Shown: positions 11,771 through 23,800 of the stretch, in pieces
Position numbering within the stretch: the first letter of the stretch is position 1
Layout of the letters: each line of letters opens with the position of its first letter
Assembly (NCBI RefSeq): GCF_040869045.1
Contig: NC_090319.1
Coordinates: forward strand, 362,469,739 to 362,533,738
DNA length: 64,000 nt
Reading direction: 5' to 3'
Source of the DNA: Eurosta solidaginis
Lineage: Eukaryota; Arthropoda; Insecta; Diptera; Tephritidae
Made by a program: the position numbers and the translations under genes
The notes under the pieces: generated by a model
Told to the model about the DNA's origin: nothing
The model's input: only the letters and a program-made list of their open reading frames with translations
The model's database searches: none

Positions 11771-12319
11771 CGATTCATCACTGTTCTATTTGTACCATTA
11801 CAATGGCACCTAATACATCATGCTCTTGACTGATCCGTTCGACAGCAACATGAAAAACCATTTCTGCTCTTACAGTAGTCTTGTTGAGGTGGCGGATACC
11901 GTTCTCTAGAAAGCTTGCTCCTTTAACAAGATGTCAATCGGGTGTATTTAAAGTGAATGAAATTAGGATGAAGAGAAGGGTAAATTCTATAAAAATCTTA
12001 ACTGCTAGCTTCCGATTTTGAATAACTTAAGTGGATATCGGGAATCGAAAGGTGTGTGTGATCCGAATATAATTTTCTCAGTATCTGCGTAAGAAGTTCA
12101 ACTTCTTTCGTAAGATATCATTCTCAGTATGAGTAAATACATACATACGTTCCAAGTAAAATAAATACACATATACATATGTGTGTTCTCACATGAAGAA
12201 TGTGGAAGGAATGTGCGAAGGTATGCAGCATTAACAGCAATCAACATGTTTTGCTACCCTTTTTGGTTTTTCATTCGGAACTTTTCATGTTAAGCTTCTA
12301 CGTACAACATGTAACATAA
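11771..12319. other. Nothing recognised
   Basis: No supported feature; runs up to the Helentron-like copy. Confidence 0.35.
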
Positions 12320-12850
12320 ACAAGTAAGGAAGGCTAAATTCAGGTGTAACCGAACATTACATACTCACCTGCCAAAATATAGCTGCAAAATTTATAAACT
12401 ACCTTCTTTTAAAAGTGGGCGGTGCCACGCCCCATGTCCAAAATTTTCCTAATTTTCTATTCTGCATCATAAGGTCAACCCACCTACCAAGTTTCATCGC
12501 TTTATCCGCCTTTGGTAATGAATTATCGCACTTTTTCGGTTTTTCGAAATTTTCGATATAGAAAAAGTGGGCGTGGTTATAGTTCGATTTCGTTCATTTT
12601 AAGTAGCGATCTGAGATGAGTGCCTAGGGACTTACGTACCAAATTTCATTAAGGTACCTCCAAATTTACTCAAGCTATCGTGTTTACGGACGGATGGACG
12701 GACATGGCTAAATGAATTTCTTTCTACGCCCAGATCATTTTGATATATAGAAGTCTATATCTATCTCGGTTAGTTTATGCCGTTACGGGGTACTGTTATG
12801 CGAACGAAATTAGTTTACTCTGTGAGCTCTGCTCAGCTGAGTATAAAAAT
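12320..12850 (-). mobile_element. Short Helentron/DINE-1-like copy
   Basis: Starts ACAAGTAAGGAAGGCTAAA, holds the stem region of the 3' end (TTCAGGTGTAACCGAA) and TACTCACCTG, and ends GCTCAGCTGAGTATAAAAA. The interior has the AAAAGTGGGCGTGGTTATAG block and the GACGGATGGACGGACATGGC microsatellite. Both ends are present but it is about 0.5 kb, so it is internally deleted compared with the 1.6-1.9 kb copies. Confidence 0.75.
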
Positions 12851-14034
12851 TACATATACATATCTACGCACATATATAAAAAGATACGTATCAATTCCTA
12901 TGACCGCAATGTAATGCTATTTTATGTTGGAAAGCCGAGATTGTCTGTGGTATGCCAGTGGTTTGTCATAACAAAAAGAAAATACTAATCTCAATGTACA
13001 AGGAACAAAGTTTGAAGGATGCTACTACATGCCTCTAGTTTAACCCTTAGATAACTATTGTACTACAATAACAACGCGGCAAATACTTGAGAGCACAGGT
13101 GGAGAAGAGTTGATTATGTGTCATTTAAAATTTCAAATGACAAGCTTTGCCAGCAGGAGGCCAAACCAGCACCATTTGGTGTGCTTTTAAAATTGGCATG
13201 TTACATTTCGTCCCAGCTGTCCACCTTCTATAAAGGTTTCATGTGCTATTCTTACACCAATAGCCAGCCACCACACAAACGATGAAGCGTTGAAAACTTC
13301 AATTATGTTTTAATTGCAGTGCTCTTAAGACAACGATGACATGGCAATTAGGGCTTGAACGTGTTGCCAAGATGTTGTGTCAGCAAAGGAATCAACAGCA
13401 AAAATATGCTGCCGGCACATTTTCTAAGCATTGAGGAATGTGGCGTAAGGACAATTATACACACATATATACGAACGAATTTTAAGAGGAGGCAAACTCG
13501 TAGCAAGTGTGTATGAGAAATTTGTTTTTACAAGTGCTTATATAAGCAATTTTTCACTTATTCATCTCTTGTCGTGCTTAGGTTTCTAAAGTAAAATGCT
13601 GACAAACATTTCCGCAATGCAGTTGCAAAGAGATGAGTACAGTCGATGACAGTGACAATGAGAGAGCTTACATTTTGCAAATTACTATAAAGTTTTTGGA
13701 GTTGAATTCGTTAATTGAATCATTAATTGGCGCCTAACCCAAGAGGTGTCTTTAGCTGTTGGATAACAATAGCCTTCTGAGCGAGAGCTGAAATTATTTT
13801 TGCAGGCTTTCCCGTGGCGGATCGTAAGCTCAGCTCCTACCTCATTTATATATAAATATATGTATATATCGAACAGTTTCCTCTCAAACAGATGCTAATT
13901 AGCGGCACCATACCTTAACATCTGTGGTTAGTTTCGCTTTTAATCAACCGCGTGATATATTTTCGCAGCTGGCTTGCCACATCTAAAACGTTTATTTCGC
14001 GATTTTTTGGCTAACGGCCCGACTGAGATATTTA
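12851..14034. other. Nothing recognised
   Basis: About 1.2 kb of AT-rich sequence without supported genes or classified repeats. Confidence 0.35.
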
Positions 14035-14407
14035 CACTTTGTCCTAGCTAAAACTGGGTACTTGGTCTTAAAGTCACTGAATAATTTCACCTCGTCATCT
14101 TTGATACAGATAGGGCAGCTGTCTAAAATACCAAGCCGCACCGCATGAAATCCCATAAGGCATTCTAATTAGCATGAAAGGATGAGGTTTTGGTAAATTT
14201 TAAAAGCTCAGCCAAGTACTTACATTCAATAAGTTGGCCAGAAATACCTCTTTCCTATCTAGAGTCTAGAGCTGATGGCAGAAGTATTTAGTACGATAGG
14301 TGGTGCTGTAAGAGCTGCTTATTTTCAATAGTGGAAATGAGGCATCATCCATTATGAGCTTCCTGTTAATTTCTGTTGGTTCTCCGGCCATTTACCTTGT
14401 TACCAAC
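14035..14407 (-). pseudogene. C-terminal LINE fragment (zinc-knuckle region)
   Basis: A minus-strand frame gives GILDSCPICIKDDEVKLFSD (about 14150-14090), a Cys-rich segment like the C-terminal region of RNase H-bearing LINEs seen at 7.9 kb. No contiguous frame. It abuts the left end of the hAT element, so the hAT may have inserted into this LINE. Confidence 0.4.
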
Positions 14408-14658
14408 CAGGGCCGTAGAGCGAAAAGCCGGGCCCGCGACTAAACAATTTACGTGCCCCCTATAAAAAATCCACTAATACATTTGATTAATTAGAATTAA
14501 TGATGTCTCATTCATGAATCTTTGAATATAAAATTAACACAGAATATTTACTATTTTTACTATTTTATTGTAACGTAGAAATAAAATTCTATTTTAACAG
14601 CCACATATTGTTTCAAATAATCTTTTATAGTTAATGATGACTATAAATTTTAAATTAA

Positions 14659-15016
14659 TGTGACCACCGTGGTGTGATGGTAGCGTGCTCCGCCCACCAC
14701 ACCGAATGCCCTGGGTTCACACCCCGGGCAAAGCAGCATCAAAATTTTGGAAATAAGGCTTTTCAATTAGAAGAAAATTTTTCTAAGCGGGGTCGTCCCT
14801 CGGCAGTGTTTGGCAAGCACACCGAGGGTATTTCTGCCATGAAAAGCTCTCAGAGAAAACTCATCTGCCTCGCAGATGCCGTTCGGAGTTGGCATAAAAC
14901 AAGTAGGTCCCATCCCGCCTATTTGTAGGAAAAACTAAAAAGGAGCACGACGCAAATTGGAAGAGAAGCTCGGCCTAAAATCTCTTCGGAGGTTATCGCG
15001 CCTTATATCTATTTTT
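14659..15016 (+). mobile_element. tRNA-derived SINE, copy 2
   Basis: A box TGGTGTGATGG (14670-14680), B box GGTTCACACCC (14713-14723), and the same body and 3' end as copy 1. The SINE starts after ATAAATTTTAAATTA (14643-14657); a near copy, ATAAATTTTAATTA, follows at about 16933 beyond the DINE. This fits a SINE target duplication with the DINE later inserted into the SINE tail. Confidence 0.85.
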
Positions 15017-16937
15017 TATACCCAGTTGAGCAGAGCTCACAGAGTATATTAACTTTGATTGGATAACGGTTGGTTGTACAGGTATAAAGGAATCGAGATA
15101 GATATAGACTTCCATATATAAAAATCATCAGGATCGAAAAAAAATTTGATGAGCCATGTCCGTCCGTCTGTCCATCAGTCCGTTAACACGATAACTTGAG
15201 TAAATTTTGAGGTATTTTTATGAAATTTGGTATGTAGATTCCTGGGCACTCATCTCAGATCGCTATTTAAAATGAACGATATCGGACTATAACCACGCCC
15301 ACTTTTTTCATATCGAAAATTTCGAAAAACCGAAAAAATGCGATAATTCATTGCCAAAGGCGGATAAAGCGATGAAACTTGGTAGATAGGTTGACGTTGT
15401 GACGCAGAATAGAAAATTAGTAAGATTTTGGCAATGGGCGTGGCACCACCTACTTTTACAGGAAGGTAATTTAAAAGTTTTGTAAGCTGTAATTTGGCAG
15501 TCGTTGAAGATATCATGATGAAATTTGGCAGGAACGTTACTACAATCACTATATATGTGCTAAATAAAAATTAGCAAAATTTTTAAAAAAAATTTGGAAA
15601 AGTTAAATTTTAACAAAAAATTTAATATCTTTACTTTATATAAGTAAATTAAGTCAAAATTCAACTCCAGTAATGATATGATGCAAAAAAATACAAAAAT
15701 AAAAGAAAATTTCAAAATGGGCGTGGCTCCGCACATTTTCATTTAGTTTGTCTAGAATACTTTTAATGCCATAAGTCGAACAAAAATTTCCCAATCCTTC
15801 TTAAATTTGGTAGGGACATAGATTCTATGACGATAACTGTTTTCTGTGAAAATGGGCGAAATCGGTGGAAGCCACGCCCAGTTTTTATACATAGTCCACC
15901 GTCTGTCCTTCCGCTCGACCGTTAACACGATAAATTCAGCAAAAACCGATATATCTTTATTAAACTTAGTCCACCTACTTACCTGAACTCACTTTATCTT
16001 GGTATAAAAAATGGCCGAAATCCGACTATAACCACGCCCACTTTATCGAAATCGAAAATTACGAAAAATGAAAAAATGCCATAATTCTATACCAAATACG
16101 AAAAAAGGGACGAAACATGGTAATTGGATTGGTTTATTGACGCAAAATATAACATGGGAAAAAACTTTGTAAAATGGGTGTATTAAGTAGAAGAAAATGA
16201 AAAAGTTCTACAAGGCGAAATCAACAGCCCTTGGAATCTTGGCAGGAATACTGTCCGTGGTACTGCATATTTAAATAAATTAGCAGTACCCGACAGATGA
16301 CTTTCTGGATCACCCTGGTCCACATTTTGGTCGATATCGCGAAAGCGCCTTCACATATACATCAAAGGGCCACTCGCTTTTAAAACCCTCATTAATACCT
16401 TTAATTTGATATCCATGTCGTACAAAAACATTCTAGAGTCACCCCTGGCCCACCCTAATGGCGATATCTCGAAAAGGCGTCCACCTATAGACATAATGCC
16501 CACTCCCTCCTAAAATGCTCAGTAACACCTTTCATTTGTTTCCCATATCGTACAAACACATTCTAGAGTCACCCCTGGTCCACCTTTATGGCGATATCTC
16601 GAAACGGCGTCCACCTATGGAACTAAGGATCACTCCCTCTTAAAATGCTCAGTAACACCTTTCATTTGATACCCATATCGTACAAACAAATTCTAGAGTC
16701 AGCCCTGGTCCATCTTTATGATGATATCCCTAAATGGCGTCCATCCATAGAACTATGGCCTACTCTCCCTTAATATACTCTTTAATACCTTCCATTTGAT
16801 ACACATGTCATACAACCACATTCCAGGGTTACCCTAGGTACATTTTCCTACATGGTGATTTTCCTTATTTTGTCTCCATAGCTCTCAACTGAGTATGTAA
16901 TGTTCGGTTACACCCGAACGTAGCCTTCCTTACTTGT
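15017..16937 (+). mobile_element. Helentron/DINE-1-like element, longest copy (1.9 kb)
   Basis: 5' end TATACCCAGTTGAG followed by a short stem and GAGTATATTAACTTTG, then a CCGTCCGTCTGTCC microsatellite; 3' end stem GTTCGGTTACACCCGAAC, then AGCCTTCCTTACTTGT. These ends resemble those I know for Drosophila DINE-1 (Helentron-associated, non-autonomous, rolling-circle). No protein coded. Interior 16290-16860 is a tandem array listed separately. Confidence 0.75.
16290..16860 (+). repeat. Tandem repeat, about 126-bp unit, inside DINE
   Basis: About four to five units, recognised by ATTCTAGAGTCACCCCTGG at about 16430, 16559, 16689 and a diverged unit near 16815, each followed by GCGATATCTCGAAA and TTTCATTTGATACCCATATC. 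A related array on the opposite strand is in the copy at 26765 and, more distantly, at 55.7-56.4 kb. Confidence 0.7.
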
Positions 16938-16984
16938 TTTTTTATAAATTTTAATTATTCAATATAGAAAGTACGGATATCAAA

Positions 16985-19900
16985 GCGTGGCTTTACTCTT
17001 TTTGCTGCAAAATTTTTAGAATAATATCAAAATTTAACTGTCTTGTCAAAACGGATTCAACACAAAGCGTGGCAAGTCCTGAAAATCGCTCTTGAGATGA
17101 ACATGAGCTATGCAAGTTTTTGATTCTTGAAAGTACGCTGAAGGAACGTTCTGCACTAGCTACAGTGGCAAGTATTGTGCAAAAGATACGTAAAGCAAAA
17201 CAAATGTTGGGGAAAATCGTACACAGATTTTGAACATATGTAGATGGCATTCAGCAATTCCAATGGTGACAGACCTTTATCAAAATTTGCTTCGTAAATG
17301 TGTTTCAAGTGAATTATTTTGCATTCTAAGCTTTGAGAAATGACCGACTTGAATTTTTCGACAAATTTTGCTGCGATCGCCCGAACCGTAGTTTCATCCA
17401 TATCTTCAAATTGTCACAAAAAGGAAAACGTCTCGCTCAAATTTCTCATAGCTGCAAATTGTTCAGTAATGCTAGTTATTACCGAACCAATGATCACCAG
17501 GAAATTATCCTTTTTAAAATAAGACTTTGAATCATCCGTAATCATCTCATTTCCGTTATATTCAAAACGTCTTTTGGGTTTTATCTTTCGATTGTCCGGA
17601 AGCTTTGGCGAAATGTTCAATTGAAAAGCACCTGTTTTTCATTCGTATAAATTGTTTCCCATTGGTTCCTGATCAACTTCAAATCAACTAGTAAGGCAAA
17701 TATATGCCGGGGTGCCCCCCATAAATTCGGAAAACAAAAATTCAGGAACACATTTTTTCAGAAAACATTAGTCAGTACCCTTTTTTCAGAGAGATAAAAT
17801 TCAGAGATCAGAACTCAGAAGTCAAATCTCAGAAGTCAAATTTCAGAAGTCAAATTTCAGAAGTCAAATTTCAGATAGAAAATTCAGAAGTGAAAATTCA
17901 GAAAGTAATCAGACAACAGAAAACCATAAATTTTTTCTTAAAATTGAGACACGTTCATTTATTTGGAAGGAATTATGGATAAAGTAAAAGTAGTAAAATT
18001 TAAAATTTTAAATGAATTCACAATAGTAAAAAAACGAAGTCTTTATGTTTTATCTTCTGTTTCCGAAATGGCTCGCCTCCAGATGAAAATTGCTGCAGTT
18101 TTGTTTCTGTTATTGCATGTTAGTTTTTTAATTTAATTTATGAAATTAAATATATTAACGTGTGTCCCAAACGCACTTCGAATGACGTTGTGCCACCTTT
18201 TGACAGAATTATTTGTACGGACTGACTTCAAACAATTTGGTGGTATTATACATATTTTGCGCAAAATTTAATGTTTTTTTGCTGTCTGATTACTTTCTGA
18301 ATTCTGACTTCTGAAACTTGACTTCCGAATATTGATTTCTAAATTTTTGTTTCTGAATTTTTACTTCTGAAGTTTGGCTTTCTGGAAAAAGCGTTCTGAC
18401 TAATGTTTTCTGAAAAAATGTGTTTCAGAATTTTTGTCTTCTGCATTTATGGGGCAACCAGATGTCGGACCTCAACATCTATGGTGGCGTCTCTAGCTTG
18501 GAGTACTACGTTTCTTTCATTAATGGTAGTCAGTATTTTAAACCAAATTGAGGACAGCAAGATACATTCGAACTTGTTTATGTAATTGAGAATGCCGGAA
18601 ATATCTCCGTATGCTTGTGCAGTCAAATTTAGCTTAAGTAATACGTTTAGGCTTATGTTTCTCCTGGAGCATGGTTTGCGAATGGTCTGATTGCCTGATT
18701 TTTAGCCGACCACCTAGTGTCTGAAAGACTATGAAGAGAGCTCGGTACATTTTTTTTGAAGATGTCCCATCGTTGTGGACTGCCTCTGAAAATAGTAAAA
18801 CATTTTTGTACAACTCCGAAGTAAATAATTGCAGCCGTACAACATTCTGCAGCATCAACAACACATAAATTGAGGCTGTGGGTTGCATAAGGCGAGTAAT
18901 CAGCATTCGAGTTTTTGTCGAGAATGTGACGTTGTACTCCGTTGTAAGCTCCTTTCATATTGGCGCCGTTATCGTACCCTTGTGCTCGACAATATTTTAA
19001 TGGGATTTCATGTTTACTTAGAGTTTGGCAAATTAAATCAGCGATTTCCTAACTAGGTTTTAGTTACAATCCACGAAAGCCAAAAACCTTCCTTGAATAG
19101 TAAAGTTTGTTGCTTTCGAATTGAAATGGAGGTAGCGCAAAATGAACGTAGTCAACGTGATCAGCATCGGGTGCAGCATCAATGATATTAGCAAAATTCT
19201 TGGCTTTCTTGCCTTGATCTAATATAGTTTCCCTCACGTGTTTTGCACAAATTTCTATAAACCCGTTCTGAATGTCTGCGAAAGATAGTCAACTTCTAAA
19301 CGTTTGTCCTGCTGTTTTGAAATCCTAACTTTCCCCAATTGATCTTTAAGTATCGGATCATAATGGCTTAAGGGTTCTAACATGCCCAAAAAATTTCCAT
19401 TGTTTCTTTCACCAAGATATACACTTTCGCCTCTGAAAGCAAGGCCTCTTTCACCCAAAAATAAAATAGTGTTCAAAATCCTATATAAAATTTCTTTCCA
19501 CATTGATAAGTGTATCAATTGTAGCATCCTTTGGAATTAGATTTTGTAAAGATCGCCATTGAATATAACATTTGAGTATTTTCGTGTGATGCGAATTTAT
19601 CGTATAGCTTTTTCCATACCTGGAATTTCGAATATCCGTGAGGACAACAAATTTTAGGTCGATTTAAAGTATTGGTGCTTAACAGACGACATGGTAGACA
19701 ATAAAAAGCTTGCTACTGGCACTGCACACTAACCAGTCACGCTTCACTTTCTCTACATTTGGCAAGATTCTGTTTAACAACGAAGTAGGAAATGCCCCGA
19801 AAAATAACAGGACACTTTTGATGACCTCGACGAATTATTTCGTTGACTTCTTCAGATCGCAAAAACTCATTATTCACGGTACCGATATCGAAGTCGTTGT

Positions 19901-20085
19901 ATTTGGTTGTAAGTTGGTGGTATTGTTGGAAGACTTTTTGAAGACGAACCTTCATCAATGTTGCCACGAAAACTTGACGGTTTCAGATTCATGTAATCAT
20001 ACATTTTTGTTTGATGTTTTTATTATCTCCTCAGGTCCAGGCAAAAAATCATTATCAATATTCGTTGCTTTTGAAATTCGGCTTA
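16985..20085 (-). pseudogene. hAT transposase, ZMYM1-like, broken
   Basis: Minus-strand fragments in order: N-terminal TTF-type zinc-finger area (about 19967-19690, CPVIFRGISYFVVKQ then RDWLVCSA), a DUF4371-like part (19527-19255, LSQTFRTGL), the core (18958-18653, MKGAYNGVQRHILDKNSN, SLSDTRWSAKNQA), a linker (17620-17414) and the C-terminal dimerisation domain (17250-16993, ASAERSFSVLSRIKN, ERFSGLATLCVESV). Several frameshifts and stops, and a foldback insertion between 17710 and 18459. Non-functional. Confidence 0.75.
17710..18459. mobile_element. Foldback-type element with about 200-bp inverted ends
   Basis: Left end reads GGGTGCCCCCCATAAATTC..., right end in reverse complement GGTTGCCCCATAAATGC...; both continue through AATTC.G(A)AACACATTTTTTC and AGAAAACATTAGTCAG, and CAGAAAGTAATCAGACA lies near the inner end of both arms. 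Each arm contains multiple short direct repeats of TCAGAAGTCAAAT type. No coding region. Confidence 0.75.
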
Positions 20086-20182
20086 AAATTTGCACATGAA
20101 ACAACTAAAGATTCTCCTGAATTAAAAAAAATTAAATCTCGGGTCCTCTGAGAAAACCCGGGCCCGGAGGGAATCCCTCCTG

Positions 20183-20330
20183 CATCGCGAAGCTGTGGAA
20201 GCATTGGCATGGCTATACCATCTAGGCCTTTTGACTTGGAGGGCTTGGCTCTTATAATAGCTTTTTTTACCCTCCGAGGCGGTGTTGATAATGGGTTCTT
20301 TTGTTCTTTTAGCTAAGCATTTAAAACGCT
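20183..20330 (-). pseudogene. Possible LINE reverse-transcriptase palm fragment
   Basis: Minus-strand frame reads IIRAKPSKSKGLDGIAMPML, like the SKSPGPDGI block of LINE reverse transcriptases. It abuts the putative right end of the hAT, and its orientation matches the LINE C-terminal piece at 14035-14407. Confidence 0.4.
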
Positions 20331-20607
20331 GATGCTCTAAAACCTATCCCATCAACAGAACACCAAAGATTCAATTAAAACTGTGAGAAAAAAAAAACTT
20401 ATATAAGAGATTTCAAAACACGTGAGATCATTTGGCTTCAAGCAACTGTATGCTCATATATATTGGATGCTATACGAAAGCCAGTTATGCGTCCTTCATC
20501 TCAATCTAAAACACATCTTTTCACTTAAGTTTTAATAACTAATAAATGGACTCTCGTTATTTGCTAATTTTTCCACCTTTTATTCTTTTTTCTTTTGTGG
20601 GTTTTAG
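20331..20607 (+). other. Intron upstream of first visible Gfrl exon
   Basis: AT-rich; ends with a pyrimidine-rich tract TTTTCTTTTGTGGGTTTTAG, which serves as the 3' splice site. Confidence 0.5.
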
Positions 20608-20813
20608 GCTCAAATTAGAGTACTACGAGCAAGCGTGTGCCGTGGACAGTGTGACAAAGAAATGTGCAGGGCGACCGAGTGGTTGTCGTACTGCTATGAT
20701 TGGCATACTTGGCACAATGTTGCGCACCACCTGTGCATGTCAGGGTACAGATCCCCAGCACCTTTATCAATGTGTGGGTTGGAGGCGCTTACTGTGGCTT
20801 AATCCGTGTGTTG
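20608..20813 (+). CDS. Gfrl: Gfrl exon: GDNF/GAS1-type cysteine-rich module 1
   Basis: Acceptor GTTTTAG at 20601-20607 and donor GTGAGT at 20814. The exon starts with the last base of a codon and ends with one base of the next (GTT, Val). It encodes 68 full codons with seven Cys in a GFR-like pattern (ACAVD, KKCAG, SGCRT, TTCAC, YQCVG, NPCV) and the conserved-looking stretch MIGILGTMLRTTCACQGTD. This is the part that identifies the gene. The upstream exon must supply two bases of a codon and is not found here. Confidence 0.9.
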
Positions 20814-23800
20814 GTGAGTAGATCTTTCATTGCATATACATAGATATTAAAATTAATTAGCTATAAATGAGCTTAATTAAATAAAGTTTGCTGCAGTGTG
20901 CCCTTATTTGTTATTTTTTCAAATTTTTTCCTTCCACTTTCTTCTGTCTACAACTTTGCAGTTGAAGCTCAAAAGGATTTTCATATGAAACGTCTTGCTG
21001 AGTTGGGTTTTTTAACTACCACAACAACTACAACCACAACCACTACAACAACAACCACACGTGCCCCTCCAACACCTCCTGCGCCACCTGTGCTAACGAC
21101 AGTTACAACAATAACTACACATCGTCTGCCACCCACATCGCCGAGACAAACATCACGAAAGCAGGCAACTCACATCTTTCGTGGATATCCGGTAAGTGCA
21201 AGCAAAGTGTCTGACATAATGATGCTGTTAACGACTTGGTCGATTAGTTATGTGCTACTGAGGGTTCAAAATATATAAATACACTATGTATGTGCATACT
21301 TCATTGATTTTGGTCTAAAAATATAATTACCTGCGTGAAAATAGCATCTACTTAAATTTTAGCAATTTTTTCGGTTGTTTTTTTACACAAATATTGAGAT
21401 AAGAGTTCATTGAATTATGCTCAAGTAGACTTACTAATTACTATGATTAATAGATCGCTGTCTAGGGATGATTTTATAGATATTGCATGTCGCGTTCTAT
21501 GCCTTCGGGCTTTGAAAGTAATTATTGTCCAATCCGCAAAATAAACACGACTTCTTTACTTAAAGAAAGATATTACATTGCAAAGAGACATAACCTTAAT
21601 GGTTGTATGTAAAAACGATTTAAATAAAATTATTTTATTTAAGAATTCATGAGCTTAACGCCGGCTTATAATAATTGAATTTCAATTATTATGTTTTCTA
21701 AGAGAAACTGAAAAGAAAGAAACATTTACTGGCATATTTCGATGGACCCATTTCGAAAACCGCCAACGTAATCATCATCAGGCAATTTTCTTAAATATAA
21801 GTATAAACTGAACACACCATTAAACAAACATAAAATTATTTTATTTTATACTTTTTAGTTAATTTTATTAACCAATAATAAAAACTTATTTTTAAAAAAT
21901 TTGTTTTTCTTTAATTTCATTTTTTAACTTTTAGTTCGTTTTATTAATAAGTAATAAAAGCTTGTTCTTAGAAAAGCATTTTTCTTAAATTGAATTTAAA
22001 TATCAATTTTTTTTTTTAATTTTAGTAGCGCAAAATATTTTTTAAATTAGTTATGTAATTTTTGCTTAGTTATTTGTAACGTTTCTCATCCTATCAATTT
22101 CTTTTAATTAATGCATCAACATTACAAGGTTTCTTCGAAGTCAACTTTTAATAGTCAAGTTCTTCGATTCGAAGACCTGCTAAAGACCTAACTCGGCTTA
22201 AAGCCACATAAGCTTAACCAGCAGCAAATAATTTACTACTTAGATAAATAAAAGCATGATTTACAATAGTTCCCTTCATTTTGTGCAGAGTTGAAGCCCA
22301 CGACAAGACAATCGGGAGCATTCTTCTTTCAGCTGTGCCGTGATTAAATTTAAAAGGAAATTGCACTGATTTAGGCTGTTTTTTGTGAACGCCATCGTTA
22401 CCAAAGTCTACGCGAACCGATGGTATATCGTTATGGTATAGTTGAGCACGGCTGTAATATGAACATATAATTTCAGTGATGTGATCTATTGCTCCATTTA
22501 CAAGTCCCTTAGCAACGTCAACGTTAAGTCTCAACATAACTATAGCACCAACAAATATTTCTAGTTCTTTTGGAAGACCACCTGTTTTGTTAATGTCTCA
22601 CCCACTTATATTATTAACATCAATGTGATCATTGTGTTTTGTTCCATCAATTAATTGATCTTGCTAATAATCGGTTATCAGCTGAGTAAAAAAAAATTGA
22701 ATTTGAAATTTGAAACGATACGTTGAGCCAACTGTCAACAACCAATCGATAAAAAAGTATATAATACTAATCTACATAGTAATTTTTTATCACACAACGG
22801 ATATTTTCTTATTATTAATTTTTCTTGCTTTTTTACGTTATTATCATACATATTTAAAAAAAAAAAGCCGCCCCCCCCCTAGATAGTAAAAAAGCAAGAA
22901 AAATTTAAAATTAGTAAAATACCGTTTTGTGGTAAGAAACTACTATGTAGATTAGTATTATATACTTAATTACAGTCAATACAAAAAAAAGTTCCCCCCC
23001 CCTGAAACCGCGCATGATACACATGTTCACGTGTTATTGCAACAAAAAAACGTTAACTACAACATACATACATATGACTATACAGATTTTCGAGAAAACA
23101 TATGGTATGTGTTTGCCAAAAGTGACTTCACTTCGGATATCAGCATCTACGGTTGTCAGATCTTTCGCGTTCAACGCTAACGCGGTGTCAGAATGAAAAA
23201 ACTCTCAAACAAATGACTGATACGAATAGCTTCGTTTAAATAACCCTGACTATTATTTATGAGTACACGATTTTTTATATCATGAAGAGAATATATTGGG
23301 GCATATTTATAATCGAAATAAAATCTGACTAAGTTAGTTCAAGCATTTTTGACAGAGAGCACATATAAAATTGTGTCAAACAGTGCTAACTAACTTAAAA
23401 TCATATTTTATTGTGACTTTGCCTATGTCGCATTCAGTTTACAACCACTAATTGCAGTTCTCTGCTCTGTGGGTTAAATCTGTAAAACAAAATCAAGTGC
23501 GCAGAAAGTATGCCATATTGGGCGATAACAGCCTAACTTCTACACAACCAAAGCGAAGTTACCTCGTTCTTGAGCCGCTGTAGCTTATTCACCATCCTTC
23601 TAAACAAAGGACTTTGGCTTTTATTCCCTTGTGAACACAAATCTTTACCGACAACTCTATTATCGATTAACTTATCAAATTATCGAAAAGTATTGCATTG
23701 TCATCGGAGTTATACATGTGTGCAAAATTTCAGCTCAATCGGACACCGGGAAGTGTATCAAATTTAACTTGCAAGATTTGATTACAAACAACAGCGGGAG

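Larger units (their letters stand above)
14408..20182 (-). mobile_element. hAT transposon remnant (ZMYM1-like) with nested insertions
   Basis: Left end CAGGGCCGTAGAGCG... with GCCGGGCCCG inside; right end, read inward, CAGGAGGGATTCCC... with TCCGGGCCCGGG. hAT ends typically begin CAGGG/CAGTG. The flanking octamers differ (TTACCAAC versus CATCGCGA), so no target duplication survives or the right end is misplaced. The element holds a SINE and a DINE (14659-16937) and a foldback element (17710-18459). Without these it would be about 2.8 kb. Confidence 0.55.

Noticed and set aside
1..20600. Upstream Gfrl exons
   Set aside because: No Cys-rich or signal-peptide exon with suitable splice sites and a two-base phase was found; the intervening sequence is mobile elements and AT-rich spacer.
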